Source: VRUE01 sp035260485 (GTDB taxonomy: Bacteria > Actinomycetota > Thermoleophilia > Solirubrobacterales > 70-9). From it: DNA of 64,000 nt. Numbering within the stretch: the stretch's first letter is position 1; the number at the start of each line of letters is the position of its first letter. The notes beneath the pieces were generated by a model. The model ran no database searches. It worked only from the letters and a program-made list of their open reading frames with translations, and was not told the DNA's origin. The stretch lies in the NCBI GenBank assembly GCA_035260485.1, contig DATFVC010000020.1:1-64000 (forward strand), read 5' to 3'. The position numbers were made by a program, and so were the translations under genes. Of the stretch, positions 7,411 to 16,228 are shown one piece after another.

Positions 7411-7633
7411 ACGCGCCGGTCAGGTTCACTCGCGCGCGATCGTGGCACTACGCGGCGATCGCCCGGTCGAGCTGCAGCTCCTCTATCCCGATCTCGGCGT
7501 CGATGAGCCCCTTGGTGTTGCTGCGCGCAGCTATGGACTGGACGTGGAGGCGTTGATCGCCGCGGCTCAGGCGGCCCTTGCGGCTCCAGATCGCTCTGTC
7601 ACGCTCGCTGTTGCCGGTCGCTCGGCGGCTTGA
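7343..7633 (+). CDS. DUF2283-like small protein
   Basis: 96 aa from ATG 7343. The start MRADYDSKANAISITLSREV has the YDxxxxAxxIxL pattern of DUF2283, followed by a strand region ending ELQLLYPDLG and an alanine-rich tail longer than usual. It follows a broken DUF4258-like fragment, its usual partner type, so it may be an orphaned half of a two-gene module. The function is unknown. An alternative TTG start at 7277 would add residues with no family resemblance. Confidence 0.5.
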   Translation: MRADYDSKANAISITLSREVGAERAGQVHSRAIVALRGDRPVELQLLYPDLGVDEPLGVAARSYGLDVEALIAAAQAALAAPDRSVTLAVAGRSAA

Positions 7634-7650
7634 GCTGAACAGCTCCGCCG

Positions 7651-8079
7651 ATGAGTCACTGGGAGACGACGAGCACTTTGGAGGCGGGCGTTGCCACGAG
7701 CGAGGTTTGGTCCAAGGCATATGTCGATGCTGCGGCATGGCCGGTTTGGAATGCCGAGATCAAGAGCGCGACGCTGGGCGAGCCATTGGCTCTCGGGGTG
7801 GAAGCGCGGATCGTCTTTCGCACTGGGCTGCGTCTGCGATTCCGCGTCGTCGAGTACGAGGAGGGACGCCTGTTCACCGACGAGGCACGCCTTCCCGGCG
7901 CCCGAATGGGCCACCGCCATCTGGTCGAGCCCGCCGGGGATAGCGGATGCCGCCTCACCAACACGATTTATATCCAGGGTTCGATGGCGTGGCTGTGGCG
8001 TCGTGTGCTCGGTCCGGCGGCGGCCCGGGCTTTGCCCGACGCCCAGTACGCGGTTGCGGCACTTGCCGGCCAAGACTGA
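7651..8079 (+). CDS. SRPBCC/polyketide-cyclase-like lipid-binding fold protein
   Basis: 142 aa with the helix-grip pattern: AYVDAAAWPVWNAEIKSATL near the N-terminus, GVEARIVFRTGLRLRFRVVE strands in the middle, and a C-terminal helix with RRVLGPAAARALPDAQ. Members of this superfamily bind hydrophobic ligands; no catalytic residues can be assigned. It lies 17 bases after the DUF2283-like gene, so it may be co-transcribed, and 16 bases from the end of a convergent minus-strand gene. Confidence 0.75.
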   Translation: MSHWETTSTLEAGVATSEVWSKAYVDAAAWPVWNAEIKSATLGEPLALGVEARIVFRTGLRLRFRVVEYEEGRLFTDEARLPGARMGHRHLVEPAGDSGCRLTNTIYIQGSMAWLWRRVLGPAAARALPDAQYAVAALAGQD

Positions 8080-8095
8080 GCGTCAGTGATGTGGT

Positions 8096-8851
8096 TCAGG
8101 CCGTGCTCGGTCGGGCGATGGCGCGCAGGTAGTCGCGCCAGGCACCCTCGATTTCGCCGACCGGGGCATCGAAGGCCGCTTCGAGGGTGGGGGTCGAGCC
8201 GCCGGGGACGATGTTGAGGGCAAGGCGCTCGCAGGCCTCGGGCCCGCGTTCGGTCTCGAGCAGGTCGAAGATCGTGCCGCCGAGGATCACCGCGTCGCGA
8301 CGGGACGGTGGAAAGGACGGCCCGGAGCTCTCGCGCAGGCGTCTGATCACCGCCGCCCGGTAGAGGCCGACCTGGCGGGCGAAGTACTGGGCGGCGCCCT
8401 CGACCAGCCAGGCCCAGCCGAGGTAGCGGGCGAAGCGGCGCGGCGTCCAGGAGGGGGGCAGGTCGGGGTTGTTGGCGGCGATCACGAGCTGCGCGTAGAG
8501 GCGCTCGGCGGTCCCGCGCAGCGCCTCGCGCGAGTCGTCTCCGGCGGCACGCCGTTCCATATGGGGATCGTTGAGCACGTGCAGCTCGGTCGCCATCGCC
8601 CAGCCGGCCAGGTATCGGCGTCCCGCCGGCGCGGCTGACCAGCGCGCCGCAGGCAGGAAAGGGTGGGCCAGGGCGAGCAGCGCCGGGTTGGTGTGGACGA
8701 CGACGGTGACTTCGCCAGGAACGGTTGCGAAGCGGTCCTCGAGTCGCAGGCGGAGTTCCTCCATGCGGTCGAGGCAGCGCTCGGCGAATGCCGCGTCGCC
8801 GCTGTCGTGCCGAGCGGTGAAACTCAGGGAATGCGTCTCCACCCACGGCAT
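8096..8851 (-). CDS. Degenerate gluzincin (peptidase MA)-like protein
   Basis: 251 aa. The layout resembles peptidase-MA-like proteins: VPGEVTVVVHTNPALL N-terminal strands, a middle helix RLYAQLVIAANNP where HExxH would be expected, then the downstream glutamate helix WAWLVEGAAQYFARQ. The zinc-binding histidines are absent (YAQLV replaces HExxH), so it is probably a non-catalytic relative. The start has no Shine-Dalgarno; TAGGCT lies 7 bases upstream, suggesting a leaderless transcript. It follows the DUF1802 gene by 24 bases. The assignment is by pattern only. Confidence 0.55.
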   Translation of the reverse strand: MPWVETHSLSFTARHDSGDAAFAERCLDRMEELRLRLEDRFATVPGEVTVVVHTNPALLALAHPFLPAARWSAAPAGRRYLAGWAMATELHVLNDPHMERRAAGDDSREALRGTAERLYAQLVIAANNPDLPPSWTPRRFARYLGWAWLVEGAAQYFARQVGLYRAAVIRRLRESSGPSFPPSRRDAVILGGTIFDLLETERGPEACERLALNIVPGGSTPTLEAAFDAPVGEIEGAWRDYLRAIARPSTA

Positions 8852-8858
8852 TGCCGCG

Positions 8859-8864
8859 AGCCTA
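8859..8864 (-). promoter_or_regulatory. Putative -10 (TAGGCT) of a leaderless transcript
   Basis: On the minus strand TAGGCT ends 7 bases before the ATG at 8851, with no ribosome-binding site between. It is the same arrangement seen before several other genes in the window. Confidence 0.4.
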
Positions 8865-8875
8865 CTAAGGCCGTC

Positions 8876-9505
8876 TTAGACGAGGACGGGTTCGGACGCC
8901 GTGCAAACCGAGTGAATCTCGCTGCGGGCACGGTCGAACTCCTCGTCCGCCATCACCGGCGTGCCCTCGAAGGGCAGGTCGCGGTCGATTTCGACCCAGG
9001 AGCGGCAGCCGTGGTACTCGTCGCGGACCCGGACCGTGACCGGCCGCGGGATGCGATGGACCCGCAGCAGCAGGATGTGCAGCGGGTGGCGCCGCTTCCA
9101 GCTGAGCCGCTTCTCGGCGTAGTCGGGGGTCCAGACGTAGTACGGAGAAAGGTCGTCGACGATGCGCGGATTGGTGACCGTCAGGTGATCGGTCACCTCG
9201 GCCCAGCAGCGCAGCCGGACCCGATCGGGTTGCGGGATGCCGCCGTCCTGGATCAGAGCGGCGGGCGGCGGCTCCTCGTCTGGCCAGACACCCTCCTCGA
9301 GCGCGCGCCGCAGCTCAGGATGGTGGGACTCGCGGACCAGGTTGTTCCGCTGATGGTCGAAGGTCGGGTAGAGGAAGAAGCGCTCGTGGTCGAGCTCGAA
9401 GTGCTTGTTGTCCTCGCGGATGCCGCCCTTGCGCAGGGTCAGCAGCTGCTCGCCCTCGGCGAGCGCGCGCACCGTTACGGCCCATTCCTTTAAAGCGATT
9501 GGCAT
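8876..9505 (-). CDS. DUF1802 family protein
   Basis: 209 aa from the internal ATG at 9505 (MPIALKEWAVTVRALAEGEQ); the longer frame to 9592 adds unrelated residues. The opening (LKEWA...L..GEQ...LRKGGIRE) followed by a region with FFLYPTFDHQ is the hallmark of DUF1802 proteins. Their biochemical role is unknown; they are sometimes found with restriction or stress genes, but nothing like that is here. The C-terminal half contains LSPYYVWTPDYAEKRLSWKR. Confidence 0.75.
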   Translation of the reverse strand: MPIALKEWAVTVRALAEGEQLLTLRKGGIREDNKHFELDHERFFLYPTFDHQRNNLVRESHHPELRRALEEGVWPDEEPPPAALIQDGGIPQPDRVRLRCWAEVTDHLTVTNPRIVDDLSPYYVWTPDYAEKRLSWKRRHPLHILLLRVHRIPRPVTVRVRDEYHGCRSWVEIDRDLPFEGTPVMADEEFDRARSEIHSVCTASEPVLV

Positions 9506-9641
9506 ATTGAAGTCGTACCTGAGAAGGTCGGTAAGTCTTGTGACTGGGAAGGTGGCGCCTTTGGACCCCTGTCCAGGCGAGAGCCCACCCAAGGCCGCGC
9601 ATTCTAGACGAGGCTGGCCAAATCGCCAAATTAACGGGCGA

Positions 9642-11171
9642 TTAGATTTGACCCGGAGTGGACGATGAGCCGATTGCGCCGCCTCCCGGCGTCTCGATCC
9701 GCAGCCTGTCGCCGGGCCTCAGGTCCCCCTCGCTCTTACCCGGCAGCGGCACGCCGTTGAGGAAATCAGCGCCGGTCTCGCCGTCGCCGCCCCCCGCGCG
9801 GCCGCGCGGGGGGTAACGCCGCCGCTCGCCGATCAGGGTGAAGCGCATCGGCGCCAGCGCTTCGATCTCGCGCGCGATTCCCTCACCGCCTGGGCGCCGT
9901 CCTTCGCCGCCGCTGCCCCGGCGCAACGCCAGCTCACGCACGCGCAGCGGGAACTCGGTCTCCAGCGCCTCGACCGGGGTGTTGAGCGTGTTCGACATCG
10001 CGACGTGGATCGCGCTCGGCCCGGCGGCATCTGGGCAGGCGCCCTGGCCACCGCCGAGCGTCTCGTAGTAGGTGAAGCCCTCGCCCGCGAGCGTCAGGTT
10101 GTTCATCGTCCCCTGGCCCTGGGCAGGCGCCGGTCGCGCTCCTGCCAGAGCGGCGATCGTCAGGTCGGCGACCCGGCTGGAGGTCTCCACGTTGCCGGCG
10201 GCGACCGCGGCCGGGAAGCGGGCGTTGAGCAGGCAGCCCTCGGGGGCGATCACCTCGATCGGCCGGTAGGCGCCGGCGCAGGGAGGGGCATCGGGATCCG
10301 TCAGCACCCGCACCGCGAAGAACGCCGCCGATTTGGTCACCGACAACGGGCAGTTGAGGTTGCCGTCGATCTGGGCGTCGGTGCCGCTGAAGTCGAGCAC
10401 GAGCCGGTCACCCAGGATGGTCGCCTCGAGCCGCAGCGTGACGTCGCGCTGCTCGCCACCGGCGTCGTCCTCGAGCAGATCCTCTGCCTCGTAGGCGCCG
10501 TCGGGCAGGTCGGCCAGGGCGATGCGGGTGCGGCGCTCGGCATAGGCGAGGATCTCCTCCATACCGGCACTCAGCAGCTCGAGGCCGTGGCGCTCCGCCA
10601 GCTCGCCCAGCCGCAGCTCACCGATCCGGTTGGCTGCCGCTTGGGCGCGCAGGTCGGCGAGGCGCTGGCGCGGGGAGCGCATCTGCGCGGCAAGTCGCTC
10701 CAGCTCGCCGTCCTCGAGTTGGGTGGGCGGGATCACCACGCCCTCTTCCTCGAGCGTCCGCGAGTGGGCGGGCATCCCGGCCGGGCTGGGGCCGCCGATG
10801 TCGGCATGATGGGCGCGACAGGCGGCGAAGCCGAGCAGCTCGCCGGCGGCGAAGACCGGTGAGATCAGGGTCACGTCGGGCAGGTGGGTGCCGCCGCGGT
10901 AAGGGTCGTTGAGGATCCAGGTATCTCCGGGACGGTGCTCCTCATCCAGCACGGCGGCCACCGCATCCGGCATCGAGCCGAGGTGGACGGGGATGTGCTC
11001 GGCCTGCATCACCAGCTCGCCGCGAGCGTCGAAGAGCGCGGTCGAGCAATCGTGGCGCTCCTTGATGTTGGCCGAGTAGGCGGAGCGGATCAGCGTCGCG
11101 CCCATCTCGTCGCAGGCGGCGCGCAGACCGCCGATCATCACTTGCAAGCTGACGGGATCCAATCCGCTCAC
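9642..11171 (-). CDS. hyuB: HyuB-type hydantoinase/oxoprolinase, subunit B
   Basis: 509 aa from GTG 11171, which overlaps the hyuA stop as GTGA and has GGAGAG just upstream. An ATG at 11204 would start inside hyuA. The N-terminal block LRAACDEMGATLIRSAYSAN, then KERHDCSTALFDARGELVMQ, and the HIPVHLGSM motif are typical of the N-methylhydantoinase B/5-oxoprolinase beta family, which acts with HyuA in ATP-dependent ring opening of hydantoin- or oxoproline-like lactams. The substrate cannot be fixed. Last gene of the minus-strand operon. Confidence 0.88.
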   Translation of the reverse strand: MSGLDPVSLQVMIGGLRAACDEMGATLIRSAYSANIKERHDCSTALFDARGELVMQAEHIPVHLGSMPDAVAAVLDEEHRPGDTWILNDPYRGGTHLPDVTLISPVFAAGELLGFAACRAHHADIGGPSPAGMPAHSRTLEEEGVVIPPTQLEDGELERLAAQMRSPRQRLADLRAQAAANRIGELRLGELAERHGLELLSAGMEEILAYAERRTRIALADLPDGAYEAEDLLEDDAGGEQRDVTLRLEATILGDRLVLDFSGTDAQIDGNLNCPLSVTKSAAFFAVRVLTDPDAPPCAGAYRPIEVIAPEGCLLNARFPAAVAAGNVETSSRVADLTIAALAGARPAPAQGQGTMNNLTLAGEGFTYYETLGGGQGACPDAAGPSAIHVAMSNTLNTPVEALETEFPLRVRELALRRGSGGEGRRPGGEGIAREIEALAPMRFTLIGERRRYPPRGRAGGGDGETGADFLNGVPLPGKSEGDLRPGDRLRIETPGGGAIGSSSTPGQI

Positions 11172-13198
11172 GATCTCTCCGGGCACGTGCCGGGACTTAT
11201 GCACCCATAGGGACCGCTAAGTCCCGGCACGTCCGCGAGGATGGCGCCGGTGGCGTCGACTTTGGCGCTCCAGCCAGGGGGGACGACGAAGGTCGCCTCG
11301 GGCAGCTCGAAGACGACCGGGCCCTCGGCCTCGAGGCCAGCGGGCGGCTCGCCGCGCAGGACCGGCGTGCTCAGCCATTCGCTGTCGAACCGCACCGGGC
11401 GCTCGCTCGTCTGAAGTCGGTCCCCCGGCGCAGCGATCAGACGCGGACGCGGCCCGGGTGCAACCAGCGCTAGACGGATATCGACGAGGACGACCTCGCC
11501 GTCGGGGTCGCGGTGTCCGTAGCGCTCCTCATGCGCCCGCTCGAAGCGGGCGGCGAGGTCCGCGGGGTCCGGGCGCGTGGTTCCGGCGACCGCCAGCTCG
11601 AAGGCCTGGCCGGCATAGCGCATCTCGTAGACGACCTCCAGCTCGGCGCCGTCCAGCTCACCGCCCAGTCGGAAGGCCAGCTCGTCGACCTCGGCGGCAA
11701 TTCGCTCAGCGCTGAGGTCGGCGCCGCTCAGCATCACCGTGCGGGTGGTGTCGCGGCGCCGGTCGGAGGCGCAGAGGCCGAGGGCGGAGAGGACGCCGCC
11801 GGCCCGCGGGCAGAGGACGCGTTCGATGCCGAGCTCGGCGGCGATCGCCGCCGCGTGCATCGGGCCCGCGCCGCCGAAGGGCAGCAGCGCGAAGCGGCGC
11901 GGATCGATGCCGCGCTCGACCGTGACCACGCGCAGCGCCCGCACCATCTCCTGATTGGCGACCCGCACGATCCCCTCCGCGGTCTCGAGCTCGCTGAGGC
12001 CGAGCGACTCGGCCAGCGCTCCGACGGCGGTACGGGCGGCGCCGAGGTCGAGCGCTACGCCGCCGGCCAGGGTCGAGTCGGCGGCGAGGTTGCCGAGCAG
12101 CAGGTTGGCGTCGGTGACGGTGGGCTCGGTCCCGCCGCGCCCGTAGCAGGCGGGCCCCGGCTCGGCGCCCGCCGAGCGCGGCCCAACCCGCAGCGCCCCG
12201 CCGGGGTCGCGCCAGCCGATCGAGCCGCCACCGGCGCCGACAGTGTGCACGTCGACCATTGGCAGCTGGATCGTGCGGCCGCCGATCTGTCGCGAGTCGG
12301 TTCGCCTCACCTCGCCGTTCTCGACCACGCAGACATCGCAGGAGGTGCCGCCCATGTCGAGGCCGAGGGCGTTGCCGTCGCCACAGGCTCGGGCGAGCAA
12401 CCCGGCGCCGACCGCGCCGCCGGCCGGTCCGGAGAGAACACTCCAAGCTCCTGCCTGCGCCGCCTCCTCGGCGCGCGCAACGCCACCGGAGGACTGCATC
12501 ACGAGCGGCCGCGGCAGCCCAGCCCCTGAGGCCGCCTCGCCGAGCCGTCCCAGGTAGCGGCCCAGCAGCGGCGATAGGTAGGCGTCGATCGCGGTGGTCG
12601 AGCAGCGCTCGTACTCGCGGAAGCGGGGCAGGACCTCGTGCGAGGCGGAAACGTGGACGTCGGGCAGCTCGCGGCGCAGGTGCTCGGCGATCGCCCGCTC
12701 GTGTGAGGGGTCCAGGTAGGAGAAGAGCAAGCAGATCGCGACCGACTCGGCGCCGCTCGCGCGGACCAGGTCCGCCAGCCGCCGCGCCTCGCCGTCTGCG
12801 AGCGGCTCGATCTCCCCCTCGGGGCCGATCCGCTCGGCCGCTTCGAAGCGCAGCTCCGGCTCGACCAGCGGCGTCGGCTTCGGGCTGCAGAGCCGGTAGA
12901 GCTCGGGCCTGTCCTGACGGCCAATCTCGAGCAGGTCGGCGAAGCCCTCGGTGGCGATCAGGGCGGTGCGGGCGCCGCGTTCCTCGAGCAGCGCGTTGGT
13001 GCCGACCGTCATTCCGTGGGCGAAGGACTCGACCGTGTCGGGTTCGGCGCCGGCCCCTCGCAGCACCTCCTCGACAGCGTCAAGGACGCCGAGAGATTGG
13101 TCCTCCGGCGTCGTCGGCAGCTTCGCGGTGTGGACCCCCTCGCCGTCGAAGAGGACAGCGTCGGTGAAGGTTCCGCCTACGTCGACTCCGAGCAGCAC
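11168..13198 (-). CDS. hyuA: HyuA-type hydantoinase/oxoprolinase, subunit A
   Basis: 676 aa. It starts with the actin-like ATPase phosphate loop GVDVGGTFTDAVLF and carries MTVGTNALLEERGARTALI, SSGGVA, LDMGGTSCDV and LPFGGAGPMHA, all conserved in N-methylhydantoinase A/5-oxoprolinase alpha proteins. It should bind ATP and the lactam and work with HyuB, with which it overlaps by GTGA. It starts with GTG 13198, 23 bases after nadB; the upstream Shine-Dalgarno is weak, so expression may depend on read-through. The actual substrate (5-oxoproline, hydantoin or another) is not decided by sequence. Confidence 0.88.
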   Translation of the reverse strand: MLLGVDVGGTFTDAVLFDGEGVHTAKLPTTPEDQSLGVLDAVEEVLRGAGAEPDTVESFAHGMTVGTNALLEERGARTALIATEGFADLLEIGRQDRPELYRLCSPKPTPLVEPELRFEAAERIGPEGEIEPLADGEARRLADLVRASGAESVAICLLFSYLDPSHERAIAEHLRRELPDVHVSASHEVLPRFREYERCSTTAIDAYLSPLLGRYLGRLGEAASGAGLPRPLVMQSSGGVARAEEAAQAGAWSVLSGPAGGAVGAGLLARACGDGNALGLDMGGTSCDVCVVENGEVRRTDSRQIGGRTIQLPMVDVHTVGAGGGSIGWRDPGGALRVGPRSAGAEPGPACYGRGGTEPTVTDANLLLGNLAADSTLAGGVALDLGAARTAVGALAESLGLSELETAEGIVRVANQEMVRALRVVTVERGIDPRRFALLPFGGAGPMHAAAIAAELGIERVLCPRAGGVLSALGLCASDRRRDTTRTVMLSGADLSAERIAAEVDELAFRLGGELDGAELEVVYEMRYAGQAFELAVAGTTRPDPADLAARFERAHEERYGHRDPDGEVVLVDIRLALVAPGPRPRLIAAPGDRLQTSERPVRFDSEWLSTPVLRGEPPAGLEAEGPVVFELPEATFVVPPGWSAKVDATGAILADVPGLSGPYGCISPGTCPERS

Positions 13199-13221
13199 AA
13201 GTTGAAGCTAGCCGAGATGCC

Positions 13222-14667
13222 TCAGCGCCATTCCTCGCGCCGGGTCTCGCCATCCGGGTCGAGCACGATGTGGATGCCGTCGAGCTCGGGGTCGGAGCTC
13301 GGGCAGTCGGTCCGCAGGTGGCCGCCGCGCGACTCGGCCCGCTCCAGGGCGCAGGTCGCGATCGCGGCGGCGAGCGGGTAGGGGTCGTCGGGCAGCTCGC
13401 GCAGCTGCTGCGGCTCGCGCAGCGGACCGGCAAGCCGCCAGACGGCGTCCCGGGTGGCCTCGGTAGGTGGTTTGAAGCGCCACTCGGTAGGCGGCGGACG
13501 GTTGCTCGCCGGCTTCTCCTCCAGGGTGCCGCGGGCGGCGCGACCGCCGAAGACGAAGCACTCGCTGAGCGAGTTGGAGGCGAGCCGGTTGGCGCCATGC
13601 AGCCCGGTGCATGAGCACTCGCCGACCGCGAAGAGACCCGGAAGCGAGGAGCGGCCCTCGAGGTCGACCGCGATCCCGCCCATCGTGTAGTGCGCGGCGG
13701 GGGCGACCGGGACCGGCTCGGCGTGGGGGTCGAGCCCGGCTTCGCGCAGAGACTCGAAGACGTTGGGGAAGCGAGCGAAGTCGAGCTCGCGCAGGTCGAG
13801 GCGCACGTTGCCGCCCCCGTCGGCCTCGATCCGGTCGAGGATCGCCGCGGTGACCGCGTCGCGCGGCGCCAGCTCGTCGGTGAAGCGGCGCCCGGAGGCG
13901 TCGAGCAGGGTGGCGCCCTCGCCGCGAACGGCCTCGGTGATCAGGAGGCCGTCGAAGCGGCTGCCCGGCAGGGCCAGGGCGGTGGGGTGGAACTGACAGA
14001 ACTCGAGGTCGGCCAGCTCGGCGCCGGCGGCGGCCGCGAGCACCGGTCCGGCGCCGATCGCTCCGCGGGGATTGCTGGTGCGCCGCCACAGCGCCGCGGC
14101 GCCCCCGGTCGCGAGCACCGTCGCCGCCGCGCCGATCGGCCCGGCGTCGGTCAGCAGTCCGTGGCAGCGTTCCCCGTCGCTCCAAAGCGCCACCGCCGAA
14201 GTCTTCTCGCGGACTGCGATCCGCGGCTCGGCGGCAACCATGGCGGCGAGCTTTCCGGTGATCTCATGACCGGTCTGGCTGCCGCCGGCATGGACGATGC
14301 GGCGGTGGGTGTGACCGCCCTCCAGGCCAAGTGCCAGCTCACCCCCGGCATCGAGGTCGAAGACGACTCCCCGCTCACGCAGCTCGCGCACCGCGGCCGG
14401 CGCCTCCTCGACCAGCGTCTGCACGGCCGAGGGGCGGCAGAGCCCTCGCCCGGCCGCGATCGTGTCGGTGGCGTGCTGGGCGGGCGAGTCGCCTGGCTCG
14501 AGCGCGGCGGCGAGGCCGCCCTGAGCCCAGAAGCTGGCGCTCTGGGAGAGCGGCGTTCGCGAGACCACGCAAACCGCGGCGCCGTGCTCCGCCGCCCGCA
14601 GCGCCGTCCAGAGCCCCGCCGCCCCGCCGCCGATGACAGCGACGTCGCAGTCGGTCTCTGCCGCTAT
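13222..14667 (-). CDS. nadB: L-aspartate oxidase NadB with an apparent ATA start
   Basis: The FAD-binding motif VAVIGGGAAGLWTALRAAEH lies upstream of the first canonical start (GTG 14568), which would remove it. The frame is open back to 15117 but has no ATG, GTG or TTG there. ATA at 14667 gives a normal N-terminus and overlaps the previous stop as ATAG, like the ATGA/GTGA junctions elsewhere here. From ATA the protein is 481 aa and has the usual NadB blocks: ASFWAQGGLAAAL, GGHTHRRIVHA, HPTAL, PAAHYTMGGIAVD, GLHGANRLASNSLSE. It makes iminoaspartate for NAD synthesis. nadA and nadC are not nearby. A sequence error or mutated ATG is possible. Confidence 0.85.
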   Translation of the reverse strand: MAAETDCDVAVIGGGAAGLWTALRAAEHGAAVCVVSRTPLSQSASFWAQGGLAAALEPGDSPAQHATDTIAAGRGLCRPSAVQTLVEEAPAAVRELRERGVVFDLDAGGELALGLEGGHTHRRIVHAGGSQTGHEITGKLAAMVAAEPRIAVREKTSAVALWSDGERCHGLLTDAGPIGAAATVLATGGAAALWRRTSNPRGAIGAGPVLAAAAGAELADLEFCQFHPTALALPGSRFDGLLITEAVRGEGATLLDASGRRFTDELAPRDAVTAAILDRIEADGGGNVRLDLRELDFARFPNVFESLREAGLDPHAEPVPVAPAAHYTMGGIAVDLEGRSSLPGLFAVGECSCTGLHGANRLASNSLSECFVFGGRAARGTLEEKPASNRPPPTEWRFKPPTEATRDAVWRLAGPLREPQQLRELPDDPYPLAAAIATCALERAESRGGHLRTDCPSSDPELDGIHIVLDPDGETRREEWR

Positions 14668-15131
14668 CGGTTCGCCGCCTCTCGCCTGATCGTCTCGATC
14701 TGGCCTCGCAGCCAGGCGGCGGCCGCTTCGCGAGCGCGGGCCTCGACGTCGGCATTCGTGCCCTCGGCGGCGGCGGCGCGTCGCTCCGCCTCCTCGACCC
14801 GCTCCTCGGCCGCCCCAGCCTGGGCCTCGATCTCGGCCAGACGGCCCTCGGCGGCGGCGATCGCCTGTTCCTTCGCATCGCGCTCGCGCTCCAGCTCCTC
14901 GGCCTGCCCGCGACGCAGCCGCTCTAGCTCTTCGTCGTGGGTCAGCCGCTCCCTCTCCAGATCCGCTTCGAGCGCCCTGATCTCGGCGATGGCTCGCTCC
15001 TCGGCCGCAGCGGCGGCCTTCGCCGCTTCGCGCAGCCGGCGCTCTGCCGCCTCGACCTGCTCGCCGAGATTTCCGCTGCCGGGGTCGCGCATCTCCTCGC
15101 TCATCTCCCGACTCAATCTATTACTTGCCAT
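14664..15131 (-). CDS. Coiled-coil hypothetical protein
   Basis: 155 aa, almost wholly one Ala/Glu/Arg-rich coiled coil from about residue 20 to 150 (heptads such as EELERLRRGQAEELERERDA). There is no signal peptide or membrane helix. The ATG follows the glycosyltransferase stop directly, and the stop TAG overlaps the ATA proposed as the nadB start, so it sits mid-operon. An internal ATG at codon 10 (MSEEMRDPG) is an alternative start. The function is unknown. Confidence 0.65.
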   Translation of the reverse strand: MASNRLSREMSEEMRDPGSGNLGEQVEAAERRLREAAKAAAAAEERAIAEIRALEADLERERLTHDEELERLRRGQAEELERERDAKEQAIAAAEGRLAEIEAQAGAAEERVEEAERRAAAAEGTNADVEARAREAAAAWLRGQIETIRREAANR

Positions 15132-16085
15132 CTACTTGGGCAGACGATCGCGATCGAGCACGTCGCGGTAGGCGGCGATCGTTCGTTCGGCCATCCGCGC
15201 CGCCGACAGCGAGGCGGCTCGCGCGACCCCCGCGACGCGTGGGTCCGGCGCGGTCAGATGAGGACGCACCGCATCGCTCCAGGCGGCCGCATCGAAGGGG
15301 GCGCAGACCGCCCCCGCGATCCCCGCGAGGGCGAACGGGGCGATTCCGACCGGGGTCGAGAGGACAGGAACATCGCAGGCGAGCGCCTCGACGCAGGCGA
15401 GGCCGAAGCCCTCGTAGTCGGAGGTGACGAGCACCGCGTTGGCGGCATTTACCCAGAGCGGCATCTGCTCGGGCTCGATCGAGCCTCCGGTCAGCAGCTC
15501 CGCTTCGCTCGCCGCGGCCACCTCCGCCGCACGGTCGGCGCGCTTCTCTGGTCGATCGGGGTTGGCGGGGAAGAGCAGGTAGCGGCCATCGGAGTCGAGC
15601 CCCAGCTGTCGCCGAGCCTCGGCGCGCGGGAGCGGACGGAAGCGGCCAAGGTCGGGACCGCAGGGCAGGACAGCGGAGCCCGGTACGGGCGGGAGGCCCG
15701 GTCTGCCGTCCTCGGGCCCGAAGAGGGCACGCGAGACAGCGGCGACGAGGTCGGCGCGCCAGGCGATGCGTCGCGAGAGCGGGCCGACGATGGAATGACG
15801 GACGTCGGTGCCGTGGAAGGTGACCACCAGGGGCCGGGCGCCGGCGAGCAACGCCGACCAGGCCGTCAATCCGTAGTGGACGTGGACCAGATCGAAGGCC
15901 TCGTGCCTCAGCCGCCGCCGCAGGCGCAGAGCGGCGGGGACGTAGTGGCTGGAGCCGGGCGGAAAGGTGAACAGCTCGACCTCGACCCCGAGGCGACGGG
16001 TCTCCTCGACCTGGTCGAGCACCCACCGACCCCGCTGTGGGGCAGCGGCGTCCGGAATGAAATTGGTCACGACCAGCACCCGCAT
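15132..16085 (-). CDS. Glycosyltransferase family 4 (GT-B) protein
   Basis: 317 aa from the ATG at 16085 (MRVLVVTNFIPDAAAPQRGR). GT-B features are a Rossmann-type start, LVHVHYGLTAWSALLAGARP, LVVTFHGTDVR, AVSRALFG, and the C-terminal donor-site helix YEGFGLACVEALACDVPVLS (the E-x7-E type motif). Substrates are unknown. It is the first gene of the minus-strand operon. It has no Shine-Dalgarno, but TACGCT lies 9 bases before the ATG. The longer frame to 16166 is not supported. Confidence 0.85.
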   Translation of the reverse strand: MRVLVVTNFIPDAAAPQRGRWVLDQVEETRRLGVEVELFTFPPGSSHYVPAALRLRRRLRHEAFDLVHVHYGLTAWSALLAGARPLVVTFHGTDVRHSIVGPLSRRIAWRADLVAAVSRALFGPEDGRPGLPPVPGSAVLPCGPDLGRFRPLPRAEARRQLGLDSDGRYLLFPANPDRPEKRADRAAEVAAASEAELLTGGSIEPEQMPLWVNAANAVLVTSDYEGFGLACVEALACDVPVLSTPVGIAPFALAGIAGAVCAPFDAAAWSDAVRPHLTAPDPRVAGVARAASLSAARMAERTIAAYRDVLDRDRLPK

Positions 16086-16094
16086 CGGCCGCTG

Positions 16095-16100
16095 AGCGTA
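16095..16100 (-). promoter_or_regulatory. Putative -10 (TACGCT) before the glycosyltransferase operon
   Basis: On the minus strand TACGCT ends 9 bases upstream of the ATG at 16085, and no ribosome-binding site is present. It is consistent with leaderless transcription of the five-gene operon. Confidence 0.4.
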
Positions 16101-16228
16101 TCCGCAGCGGGGGCGGGCGGCGGCTTGTTCCGAACATTTGACATTTCGGCCGCAGAATTGGCCCATTTACGTCTAGATCCGTGATTAGAGGCCTTGCAGC
16201 ATCGGGGCAAACCCCAAAGGAGGCTTCG

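Noticed and set aside
14375..14878. Arg-rich minus-strand frame that could supply a nadB start
   Set aside because: It is in a different frame from the FAD-binding motif, so it cannot be the missing N-terminus of NadB.
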